From: NORP181 sp047623555
Lineage (GTDB): Bacteria; Pseudomonadota; Alphaproteobacteria; Rhodobacterales; Rhodobacteraceae
Direction: 5' to 3'
Length of the DNA stretch: 41,042 nt
Assembly: GCA_047623555.1 (NCBI GenBank)
Contig: JBLHMP010000032.1
Coordinates: 1-41,042, forward strand
The first letter of the stretch is position 1. Every line of letters starts with the position of its first letter. Below the pieces are notes generated by a model. It saw only the letters and a list, made by a program, of their open reading frames with translations. It made no database searches and had not been told where the DNA came from. Position numbers and translations under genes: made by a program. This document shows, piece after piece, positions 34,069-41,042 of this stretch.

Positions 34069-35109
34069 TTATGGCTCAACCATCGTGGCCAATGTCTCTG
34101 CCGCCAGATTAAGAGCATCTGGCGTCAGCGCGACCAAGGTCACGATGTCGTTGCCCTGTTCGGTGGATTGTTTGCTGTATCTTGGGTCATAATGGTGCTG
34201 CATCAAGCCGGTTGCCAGCTGCTCAAACGCGCCTTTTTGGGCATAGTCGCGCCATTGCTCAATACGGTCCGCCGAATGTAGACGGCTAAGTTTGCTGATC
34301 GTTTCCAACAGCTTGCCTTGGTCAGCAACAATCTCGGTATAGACCCGCGTCAGATACCGGGCCCGTTCCTGCAGCGGTGCCTGAATGGTGATGCGGGGTG
34401 CTGCGCACATGGCTTTCCACAATTGCGGCGGCAGGTTGATATTGCCCACCTTGCTTGATTCCGCCTCAATCACCACTGGCCGGGTTGGATCAAGGGCGGC
34501 GATTTCGGCCGCCAAAGCGCCCTCAAACGTCTTTTGCGTTGGCTGTCCGCCGGGCATGGTGCCAAACAACGATCCGCGATGACCGGCCAGCCCTTCAAGG
34601 TCAATAATCTGCGTGCCCCGATCGCGCAGACGCCACAAAAGATCGGTTTTTGCGGTGCCGGTATTGCCCGCGAGAATCACCACAGGGGGCGAAAATTCGG
34701 TGTCATACAACGCGTTGGCCACCAACCGGCGATAGCTGCGATAGCCGCCGCTCAGCAGTTGTACCCGCCAGCCTACCTTTTCCAAAATGCTGGCAAATGA
34801 CCCGGACCGCTGACCGCCACGCCAGCAATAGACCAGCGGTTGATAACTGCCATCTTTGTCCGCCAGCGCATTTTCAAGGTGAAAGGCCGCATTGCGTGCC
34901 ACCAGAGCCGCGCCGATTTTGCGGGCGCGAAACCGGTTTTCCTGCACATAGATTGTACCAACCGTGGCGCGTTCGTTATTGGTAAGGACGGGCAGGTTGA
35001 TCGCGCCCGGCAGGTGGTCCAAAGCGAACTCTGCGGGCGAGCGTACGTCGATGATTTGATCGAACGGCAGCGCGTTCAGGTCAGCAAGGCGGGTCAGTTC
35101 ATAGGTCAT
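34069..35109 (-). CDS. mnmH: tRNA 2-selenouridine synthase
   Basis: A 346-residue MnmH (SelU/YbbB). It replaces sulfur of 2-thiouridine at the wobble position of certain tRNAs by selenium from selenophosphate. The N-terminal rhodanese domain has IDVRSPAEFALDHLPGAINLP and the catalytic loop VYCWRGGQRSGS (Cys95). The C-terminal domain has the P-loop GNTGTAKT (148-155) and DLEGLAGHRGSLFG. An open frame reaches 35385, but the ATG at 35109 begins MTYELTRLADL, normal for the family; the extension would run into the divergent selenoprotein gene. It uses the same selenophosphate as the Sec pathway, which explains its place next to selD. Confidence 0.92.
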   Translation of the reverse strand: MTYELTRLADLNALPFDQIIDVRSPAEFALDHLPGAINLPVLTNNERATVGTIYVQENRFRARKIGAALVARNAAFHLENALADKDGSYQPLVYCWRGGQRSGSFASILEKVGWRVQLLSGGYRSYRRLVANALYDTEFSPPVVILAGNTGTAKTDLLWRLRDRGTQIIDLEGLAGHRGSLFGTMPGGQPTQKTFEGALAAEIAALDPTRPVVIEAESSKVGNINLPPQLWKAMCAAPRITIQAPLQERARYLTRVYTEIVADQGKLLETISKLSRLHSADRIEQWRDYAQKGAFEQLATGLMQHHYDPRYSKQSTEQGNDIVTLVALTPDALNLAAETLATMVEP

Positions 35110-35222
35110 TTCGGTTTCTAGCGCAGAGGGCGTGCAATCAAAAGGCCTTGAAAGCGGGTTTCCCTTTGGCGCGGAGTATGGTGCAGTTGCTCCAGTATTA
35201 TGTTTGACGCGAAAGTGACCAA

Positions 35223-36377
35223 TTGGCCCATCTGCAAAACATGCCGCCGCGCACCCGCGCCAACGTTGAAAAACTTGACTGTCCGGTGTTTGAAACAACG
35301 CCGTTTGTTGCAGGCCCGGCGTTGAACCAGCGTCGCGTTGCTGTGGTGTCTTCGGCTGGCATCCATGCCCGCGATGACAAGACATTCGCGCTCAGCTCAT
35401 CCGATTTTCGCAAGATGTCGGCGACCGATGACATCTTGATGAGCCATGTTTCGGTGAATTACGACCGCACTGGGTTTGTGCAGGATATCAACACGGTCCT
35501 GCCTGTGGATCGGCTCGCCGAACTGGCAGATGACGGTGTGATCGGGTCAGTGGCACAGAGCCATTATTCGTTTATGGGCGCGACCGACCCGACGGAAATG
35601 GCGCCCTATGCGGCGCAGGTTGCCGGGATGCTAAAGGCCGATCAGGTTGATGCGGTGTTGCTGGTCCCGGTCTGACCAAATTGTACGCGCGCCGTGTGCG
35701 CGCTGGCCCATTATCTGGAAGACGCGGGAATCGCCACGGTGGTGATTAGCCTGATCCGGCTGCATGCCGAGAAAACCCGCCCGCCTAGGGCGTTATTTGT
35801 ACCGTTTGAACTGGGGCGTCCCTTGGGCGATCCACGGGATGTGGCCGGGCAGCGCGACGTGTTGAAACATGTGTTGTCGTTGTTGGATCACTGTGGCCCG
35901 ACACCGATGCTCGCGGATTATCCAGAGCCGATGGCAGCCCCGGTAGGGCAACCGATTGATCTGCCGGTTGACGCGGATTTGATGCTGGAATTTGATGGAA
36001 TTGAAGCGGTCTATAATCTGTTTGTGGCCGAGCATGGTAGTACGACATTTGGCAATAGCGGCATGACTCCGGGTGACGTTGTTGCGGCGATCAACGGGTT
36101 GCTGACTGGAGAATCTATGGGCGGCAAACGCATCCCCAGCAAGCTGCTGCGGTTTATGGTTGATGACCTTAAAACGCTGTATTTTGAGGCGGCCTGTCAG
36201 GGTCGCATACTACATTCCAGCGCCCAATTGGGAGCCTGGTTCTGGCGCAAGACTGCCGCAGGTAAGGCTATTGTGCAACTGCGGTCGGAATTTCTGCAGA
36301 GCGACGACAAAGGCCGTCAGAAAATCGCGAGCTTTATGGTGCCGGGGGCATGGGTGGATGATCTGGGGCTAACGTGA
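35223..36377 (+). CDS. GrdB/PrdB-family (glycine/sarcosine/betaine reductase selenoprotein B-like) selenoprotein, in-frame TGA read as Sec
   Basis: One 384-residue reading frame interrupted only by TGA at 35673-35675 (codon 151); the two open parts, 35223-35675 and 35694-36377, are in the same frame with no other stop. Read as Sec the junction is LLVPVUPNCTRAVCALAHYLED, a UxxC redox motif (U151, C154). The N-terminal part (ETTPFVAGPALNQRRVAVVSSAGIH) and the part after the Sec (AGIATVVISLIRLHAEKTRPPRALFVPFELG) match the GRDB family, in which Cys replaces Sec in many relatives. TTG 35223 aligns with the family start; ATG 35241 is an alternative. A hairpin follows the TGA. The family reduces substrates via selenol chemistry, but no GrdA, GrdC or GrdD partner is in the window, so its substrate is unknown. 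Confidence 0.88.
35687..35703 (+). promoter_or_regulatory. Putative SECIS element of the GrdB-like selenoprotein
   Basis: GCGCGC (35687-35692) and GCGCGC (35698-35703) form a stem with loop CGTGT, starting 12 bases after the TGA, with G in the apical loop, the layout of bacterial SECIS hairpins recognised by SelB. Confidence 0.75.
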
Positions 36378-36383
36378 TGTGAG

Positions 36384-37427
36384 CTAGCCAAGCACGGTGA
36401 TACCGTTGCCTTTGGCAGTGATCTGACCAATTTTTGCCGCCGTATCATAGCCTTGGGCATGGAACATCGCCAAAATATCGTCGGCCTTGTCCGCGGCAAC
36501 GCTGACCAGCAGGCCGCCAGAGGTTTGCGGATCAAACAACAGATTGCGATGCCAGTCAGGCAGGTTTGTCGGCAATGTAGCGGTCTCGCCAAAGGCCTCG
36601 CGGTTGCGGGTGCCAGCGCCGGTGTTCAGACCGTCCTTGGCGAATGGAATGGCGCAATTAAGTAAGGGCACCGCGTTTAGATCAAGCGTTGCCGCAAGGT
36701 TTGAGCCCTGGCACATTTCCGTGAGGTGACCCAGCAGACCAAAGCCGGTCACATCGGTCATCGAATGTACGTCTTTGATGGGGGCAAAATCCGCACCGAT
36801 TGAGTTGAGTTTGGTGGTGCTGGCGATCAACTGGGCATAGCCATCGTCTGACAAATCGCCGCGTTTAAAGGCATTGCTTAGGATGCCGACACCCAGTGCT
36901 TTGCCCAGAATAAGAACATCGCCGTCTTGGGCGGTGCAGTTACGTTTGACCTGATCGGGATGCACCAGACCGACAACGGCCAGTCCGTAAATTGGTTCGG
37001 GACTATCAATGGAATGCCCGCCGCCAACAATGATCCCGGCCTTGGCGGCCATATCGGCGCCACCTGCCATGATTTTCGCAATCACTTCTGTGGACATTTT
37101 TCCGGTTGGCATGCCCGCCACCGCCAGAGCAAACAAAGGCCGCGCCCCGACTGCGTAAACATCGGACAGGGCGTTGGCCGCAGCGATTGCGCCGAAATCA
37201 AAAGGGTCGTCTACCACTGGCATGAAAAAGTCAGTGGTCGCCACAACGGCTTTGTCATCGTCAAGGCGATAGACAATTGCGTCGTCTTTTGTTTCCAGCC
37301 CAACCATCATGGCCGGGTCGGTTATCTGCGGGGGCAGAAAGCTGAGGATCTCCTCCAGCACCGCTGGAGCAATCTTGCAGCCTCAACCACCGCCGTGGGC
37401 GAGGGCGGTAAGCTTGATCTGGTCCAT
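36384..37427 (-). CDS. selD: Selenide, water dikinase, itself a selenoprotein
   Basis: A 347-residue SelD, making selenophosphate from selenide and ATP. The true start is ATG 37427, with AGGAG just upstream; TGA at 37385-37383 is codon 15, giving AHGGGUGCKIAP, exactly the SelD active-site loop (E. coli has Cys17 and Lys20 there), with Sec15 and Lys18. Without recoding the gene would seem to begin at 37361 and lack the catalytic loop. Downstream are ATTDFFMPVVDDPFDFGAIAAANALSDVYAVGA, GGGHSIDSPEPIYG and FDPQTSGGLL. It stops seven bases from the convergent selenoprotein gene and lies downstream of selA, 149 bases away. It supplies SelA and MnmH. Confidence 0.93.
37353..37369 (-). promoter_or_regulatory. 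Putative SECIS element of selD
   Basis: On the minus strand CTCCAGC and GCTGGAG form a 7-bp stem around GGT (or 6 bp around CGGTG), beginning 14 bases after the TGA. The GGT in the loop resembles the loop of E. coli SECIS elements. Confidence 0.75.
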
Positions 37428-37525
37428 GTTTGCTCCTTTCTGGTTTACTGGTCTTGTTGCGGGTTTCGGCATTGTTATGCGGGATTGAAACTGGTCGCCA
37501 GCCAAAACCGTTCTAAGAGTTTTTT

Positions 37526-37559
37526 GCCTCCGGCGGGGATATTTTAGGAAATTGGAATA
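37526..37559 (+). repeat. Dispersed intergenic repeat, copy 3
   Basis: GCCTCCGGCGGGGATATTT then TAGGAAATTGGAATA, preceded by a T6 run; identical over 32 bases to the minus-strand copy at 21529-21560. It lies in the 149-base gap between selA and selD, on the strand opposite to transcription. Confidence 0.88.
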
Positions 37560-37576
37560 TCAGCGGTCGCAGGTTT

Positions 37577-38968
37577 CTAATGAAGGAGGTTGAATTGGGC
37601 GATGAAGTCGTCATCATCCGTTAGCGCGCGCAAGTCCAGCAGGATGCGGCCATTGTTTATGCGCCCGATGACCGGGCGGGGCAGGCGGCGCAAGGCCTCT
37701 GTTAGGTTACGCAGGGCTTTGTCACCGGGTTGGTTTGGTGTCAGCGTCAAGGCGTGACTGTTGATCATATCAACCGGGAGCGAGCCGCTGCCGATCTGGC
37801 TCTGGGTTGGTTCGATATCGACCTGTGCGATCTGGGACAGGGCGATGGCGACGATGGGTTTTAGCCGTTCGGCCTGTGTGGCGATGTCTGCGGCGGGGCG
37901 GCTGAGCAGATGTAGCGTTGGCAGATGCTGCGCCAATTGGTCGGGGTTGGCGTAGAGCCGCAGCACCGCCGCCAGTGCCGCGATGGTGATTTTGTCCAGC
38001 CGCATGGCGCGTTTCATCGGGTTTGCGGCAAGTTGCGCCACCAGATCGGCACGCCCGGCGATGATGCCAGCCTGTGGCCCGCCCAACAGTTTGTCGCCGG
38101 AGAACGTCACCAGATCGGCGCCGTTTTCCAATGTTTCACGCACGGTTATTTCGGGCGGCAGGCCATATTTGGTCAGGTCGATCAGCGTGCCGCTTCCCAG
38201 GTCAACAACAAAGGGGATGTTGTGGGTGCGGGCGAGGGCGGCGAGGTCGGATTCAGCGACCGATTTGGTAAAGCCCTGAACCGCGTAATTGCTGGTATGC
38301 ACCTTGAGGATCATCGCCGTGTCTGGCCCGATGGCCTCGGCGAAATCCCGAAGGTGCGTCCGGTTTGTGGTGCCGACTTCGCGCAACTGGCAACCGGCGC
38401 GTTGCATGATGTCGGGCATGCGAAAGGCACCGCCAATTTCGATCAGTTCGCCGCGCGACACGATCACCTCGCGGCCCAGGGCCAGCGTGTTCAGCGCCAT
38501 CATCACCGCAGCGGCGTTGTTGTTTACCGCAATCGCAGCGGCCGCCCCAGTCAGGCGTTTGATCCAGCCCTCGATATGGTGATCGCGTTGGCCACGGCTG
38601 CCGTCGTGCAGATTGTATTCCAGATTGACGGCACCTGCGGCGGCGACCATCGCCTGCACCGCAACATCGGGCAACGGCGCGCGGCCCAGATTGGTGTGTA
38701 ATATCGTACCAGTCAGGTTGAACACCGGTTTCAATGTAGGGGCCAACAGATGCGCCAGTGCCTGCGCTACCTGCTGAGCAATTGTTGCCGGGTCCACGTC
38801 GGGGTTTGACCCTGCGGCCACAGATTTGCGCAGTTCCGCCAGTGCTGCGCGGATGGTTGTGCGTGTTGCATCATGGCCATATTCCGCCAGTACCGCGACA
38901 AAGGCGGCATCATGCAGCAATACGTCAACTGACGGGATATCTCGGAATGTGGAAGGGGCAGGCGGCAT
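37577..38968 (-). CDS. selA: L-seryl-tRNA(Sec) selenium transferase
   Basis: A 463-residue SelA, the PLP enzyme that converts Ser-tRNA(Sec) to Sec-tRNA(Sec) with selenophosphate. Marker text: LTGTILHTNLGRAPLP, NLEYNLHDGSRGQRDHHIEGWIKRLTGA, VGTTNRTHLRDFAEAI, VVDLGSGTLIDL and the PLP lysine in SGDKLLGGPQAG (Lys293; E. coli Lys295). The ORF continues to 39061 but would then overlap selB; ATG 38968 begins MPPAPSTFRDIPSVDVLL, a normal N-terminus. It is divergent from selB with 73 bases between, so both are probably driven from one short region; selD follows on the same strand. Confidence 0.93.
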   Translation of the reverse strand: MPPAPSTFRDIPSVDVLLHDAAFVAVLAEYGHDATRTTIRAALAELRKSVAAGSNPDVDPATIAQQVAQALAHLLAPTLKPVFNLTGTILHTNLGRAPLPDVAVQAMVAAAGAVNLEYNLHDGSRGQRDHHIEGWIKRLTGAAAAIAVNNNAAAVMMALNTLALGREVIVSRGELIEIGGAFRMPDIMQRAGCQLREVGTTNRTHLRDFAEAIGPDTAMILKVHTSNYAVQGFTKSVAESDLAALARTHNIPFVVDLGSGTLIDLTKYGLPPEITVRETLENGADLVTFSGDKLLGGPQAGIIAGRADLVAQLAANPMKRAMRLDKITIAALAAVLRLYANPDQLAQHLPTLHLLSRPAADIATQAERLKPIVAIALSQIAQVDIEPTQSQIGSGSLPVDMINSHALTLTPNQPGDKALRNLTEALRRLPRPVIGRINNGRILLDLRALTDDDDFIAQFNLLH

Positions 38969-39041
38969 CAGGCTTCTTTCTGGTTCATTGGATCTACTTA
39001 AGACATAACCGGGCAGGGCGCAAAAGCAGGAATAAAGCGGA

Positions 39042-40934
39042 ATGGCATTTGTGATCGGCACAGCCGGACATATTGATCACGGCAAAACGTTGCTGGTGCG
39101 GTGGTTGACTGGGCAAGATACCGATAGGTTGAAGGCCGAGAAACAGCGCGGCATTTCCATTGATCTGGGCTTTGCGCATTTCACCTTGCCGGGGGATATT
39201 TCGGTTGGTGTTGTCGACGTGCCGGGGCATGAGCGGTTTATCCGCAATATGGTGGCGGGGGCGCATGGGTTTGATCTGGTGCTGTTTGTCATTGCGGCCG
39301 ATGACGGGGTGATGCCGCAAACCGAAGAGCATTTTGATATCTTGTGTTCGCTGGGTATTGAGCGGGCGATATTTGTTATCACCAAGGTGGATATGGTGGC
39401 CGACGGGCGGTTTGACGAAGTTGCTGAAGAGATCGAAATCCTGGTGGATGGCAGCCGGTTTGAGGGTGTCAAAATTCTGCCAGTCAGCAATGCTACTGGC
39501 GACGGGATCGACGTGCTGTGTTCCGAATTAGCACAGGCGTTGCAGGAGTCGCCACAGGCCGCCGCGACGGGTAAGTTTCGAATGCCGATTGACCGGGTGT
39601 TCAACGTGCACGGGCGCGGCGTGGTCATTACCGGCACGCAGATCGCGGGGGTGATTGATGTTGGCGACGAGGTGGCGATTGTTCCGGGCGGTGCCAGCTA
39701 TCGCGTGCGGGGATTGCAAAGCCACGGTGTTGATGTGGCGCGCGGGCAGGCCGGGGATCGGTTGGCGATCAATCTGACCGGGGCCGAGATGTCGGGTTTT
39801 CATCGCGGTGATGTGGCCTGTGATCCGGCGATTGCCATAGGCGCGCACCGTCTGGATGTGGCGATTTCGGTGGCGGCACATGCGGCGCATGATCTGAAAC
39901 ACGGCCAACGCCTGCGCCTGCATCTCGGCACGGCCGAGCGCGCTGTGACGGTGTTCTTGCTGGGCGAAGAAACGGTATTGCAACGGGGTGAGGATGGATT
40001 GGCGCAGTTGCGGCTGCGTGATCCGGTTCAGGTGATGGCCCACGACCGCTTTGTGCTACGTGATGAGCAGGCAGAGCACACGTTGGGCGGCGGCGTGGTG
40101 CTTGACCCGGATGGCCCAAAGATCCGCCGGGATGATCCACATCGGTTGGGGTTTCTGACGGCGTTACAGGTGAAGGATATGCCGCGTGCGCTGGAACGGT
40201 TGCTGGATGGTGTGGGTGGCCTGTTGGCGGGGGTGTTGCAGGTTCGTCTGAACCTGACGCCGCAGGATTTTCAGGGGTTTGTTAAAGCCAACCCATCACT
40301 GGTTTTGTTGGGCAAAGATGCGGATGTCTGGATCACCAGCCTCGCAAATCTTGAGCGGCTTCAGCAAGGTATCAACAGGGTTCTGGCCGATTATCATGCC
40401 TCCAATCCAACCTCTGACGGTCCGGGGGGGGAGACGTTGCATCACCAATCGGTGGCAAAGATCGACCTGCGCTTGTTCCGGCTGGTGCTTGATCATACTG
40501 TAAAGGCACGGCTTTTGACGCGGTTAGAGGGATCATTTGCTTTACCCTCACATCGTGCTGGGCTAACGCCGTCCCAAGAGGAAAAGGCCGCAATTATGTT
40601 GGCCGCGATTGAGGCCGAACCGTTTTCGCCGCCGGGATGGGACGTGAAAAACCCCGATGAAAAGGCCATTATCGCCTATCTGGAACAACGCGGAAAACTG
40701 GTGCGGGTGGCGCCGGGGCTGGCGTTTGCCAAATCCGCCTATGAGACTGCAGATCAGAGGCTAGAGGTGCATTTGCTGGAAATTGGTGACATCACCCCCG
40801 CACAGTTTCGCGATCTGTTGGGCAATACCCGCAAATACGCCTTGGCGTTGCTGGAAACATTTGACAGAAAGGGGCGCACGATCCGCAATGGTGACGTGAG
40901 AAAACGTGGCAAACCGTTGGCGGACACCCCGTGA
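39042..40934 (+). CDS. selB: Selenocysteine-specific translation elongation factor SelB
   Basis: A 630-residue SelB. The N-terminal GTPase is EF-Tu-like: G1 GTAGHIDHGKT (6-16), G3 VVDVPGHERF, G4 ITKVDMV. Then come the beta-barrel domains (RVFNVHGRGVVITGTQIAG, the SelB hallmark) and C-terminal winged-helix domains (about 400-630), ending in GDITPAQFRDLLGNTRKYALALLETFDRKGRTIRNGDVRKRG. The last winged helix binds the SECIS hairpin in the mRNA. Normal length. A run of eight G at 40424-40431 is in frame. Its stop is six bases from selC. Confidence 0.94.
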   Translation: MAFVIGTAGHIDHGKTLLVRWLTGQDTDRLKAEKQRGISIDLGFAHFTLPGDISVGVVDVPGHERFIRNMVAGAHGFDLVLFVIAADDGVMPQTEEHFDILCSLGIERAIFVITKVDMVADGRFDEVAEEIEILVDGSRFEGVKILPVSNATGDGIDVLCSELAQALQESPQAAATGKFRMPIDRVFNVHGRGVVITGTQIAGVIDVGDEVAIVPGGASYRVRGLQSHGVDVARGQAGDRLAINLTGAEMSGFHRGDVACDPAIAIGAHRLDVAISVAAHAAHDLKHGQRLRLHLGTAERAVTVFLLGEETVLQRGEDGLAQLRLRDPVQVMAHDRFVLRDEQAEHTLGGGVVLDPDGPKIRRDDPHRLGFLTALQVKDMPRALERLLDGVGGLLAGVLQVRLNLTPQDFQGFVKANPSLVLLGKDADVWITSLANLERLQQGINRVLADYHASNPTSDGPGGETLHHQSVAKIDLRLFRLVLDHTVKARLLTRLEGSFALPSHRAGLTPSQEEKAAIMLAAIEAEPFSPPGWDVKNPDEKAIIAYLEQRGKLVRVAPGLAFAKSAYETADQRLEVHLLEIGDITPAQFRDLLGNTRKYALALLETFDRKGRTIRNGDVRKRGKPLADTP

Positions 40935-40940
40935 CATGCC

Positions 40941-41036
40941 GGAGAAGCGAGGTGCCCGGTGGCACCGCTGGTCTTCAAAACCAGTTTGAGGCGGCAATCC
41001 CGTCTCAGGAGGGTTCGACTCCTTCCTTCTCCGCCA
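40941..41036 (+). tRNA. selC: tRNA-Sec (anticodon TCA, reads UGA)
   Basis: 96 bases with encoded CCA. The anticodon arm is CTGGT-CTTCAAA-ACCAG with TCA at 40975-40977. D arm: a 6-bp stem GGTGCC/GGCACC with loop CGGT, typical of tRNA-Sec. Long variable arm: TGAGGCGG/CCGTCTCA around CAATC. T arm: GAGGG-TTCGACT-CCTTC. Acceptor: GGAGAAG/CTTCTCC, discriminator G. Only 12 bases lie between the T loop and the discriminator, so the acceptor-T stack reads 7+5, not the 8+5 of E. coli selC. It is transcribed from selB, six bases away. The downstream end is at the window edge, so any terminator is out of view. Confidence 0.95.
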
Positions 41037-41042
41037 AGACCC

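Noticed and set aside
35110..35385. N-terminal extension of mnmH to 35385
   Set aside because: The extension is low-complexity, unlike the rhodanese family, and overlaps the divergent selenoprotein gene.
35694..36377. Separate short gene starting after the TGA at 35673-35675
   Set aside because: It is in the same frame as the preceding open segment, has no RBS, begins inside the hairpin loop and would miss the family core; Sec read-through is far more consistent.
36384..37361. SelD starting at 37361
   Set aside because: This removes the catalytic GGGUGCK loop; the upstream ATG with AGGAG and the in-frame TGA with a hairpin is the correct reading.
38969..39061. N-terminal extension of selA to 39061
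   Set aside because: Would overlap the selB start and adds sequence unlike the SelA family.
1..41042. CRISPR arrays, insertion sequences, prophage or integrase genes
   Set aside because: No regularly spaced repeats, transposase-like or integrase-like proteins were seen; the three short dispersed repeats are not an array.

Overview
The window looks like a chromosomal stretch of a marine alphaproteobacterium of the Rhodobacterales (Roseobacter group). This is inferred from the protein types (E. coli-order ugp operon, several ABC uptake systems for osmolytes and nucleobases, DMGDH-like flavoproteins, gamma-glutamylamide-synthetase-like GlnA) and from a 'GCCTCCGGCGGGGATATTT' intergenic repeat that I associate with this group. 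No species can be named. Genes are densely packed, appear intact, and no insertion sequence, phage or CRISPR array was seen.

Layout. (1) 61-3991 (+): a glutamine-synthetase-like ligase, an aldehyde dehydrogenase and an iron alcohol dehydrogenase, closed by a strong terminator; probably amine or amino-alcohol breakdown. (2) 4067-7409 (-): a five-gene stress or detoxification-type operon (exported Asp-nucleophile alpha/beta hydrolase, flavin-binding PPOX protein, DUF1348, DoxX, exported isochorismatase-like hydrolase). The divergent TetR gene (7640-8206) is accompanied by three copies of one palindromic operator placed on both promoters. (3) A second, divergent TetR/DUF4345 pair (8195-9296). 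(4) 9305-14437 (-): ugpBAEC plus a glycerophosphodiesterase, divergent from a LysR gene. (5) 15666-21517 (+): a BMP-type nucleoside/nucleobase ABC importer and a CodA-like deaminase. (6) 21572-34062: a divergon around 26485-26665. The left arm is DeoR, IMPase-like phosphatase, DMGDH-like flavoprotein A and choline-kinase-like A. The right arm is an OpuAC-type binding protein, ProV-like ATPase, fused double ProW permease, choline-kinase-like B and DMGDH-like flavoprotein B. It is probably an uptake and demethylation/oxidation system for a quaternary or methylated amine.

(7) 34069-41036: a complete selenium locus. It holds mnmH, a GrdB/PrdB-family selenoprotein read through an in-frame TGA at 35673-35675, selD (itself a selenoprotein with TGA at 37383-37385), selA, selB and the Sec tRNA gene selC six bases after selB. 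Both TGA codons are followed by a hairpin at SECIS distance. A conventional gene caller would split the first protein and truncate the second.

Cross-cutting patterns: each of the three ABC operons has a strong hairpin just after its binding-protein gene; a roughly 32-bp repeat occurs three times between operons. The most interesting element is the selenium island: a full Sec decoding apparatus wrapped around one UxxC protein of unknown function, without the partner subunits of Stickland reductases in view.
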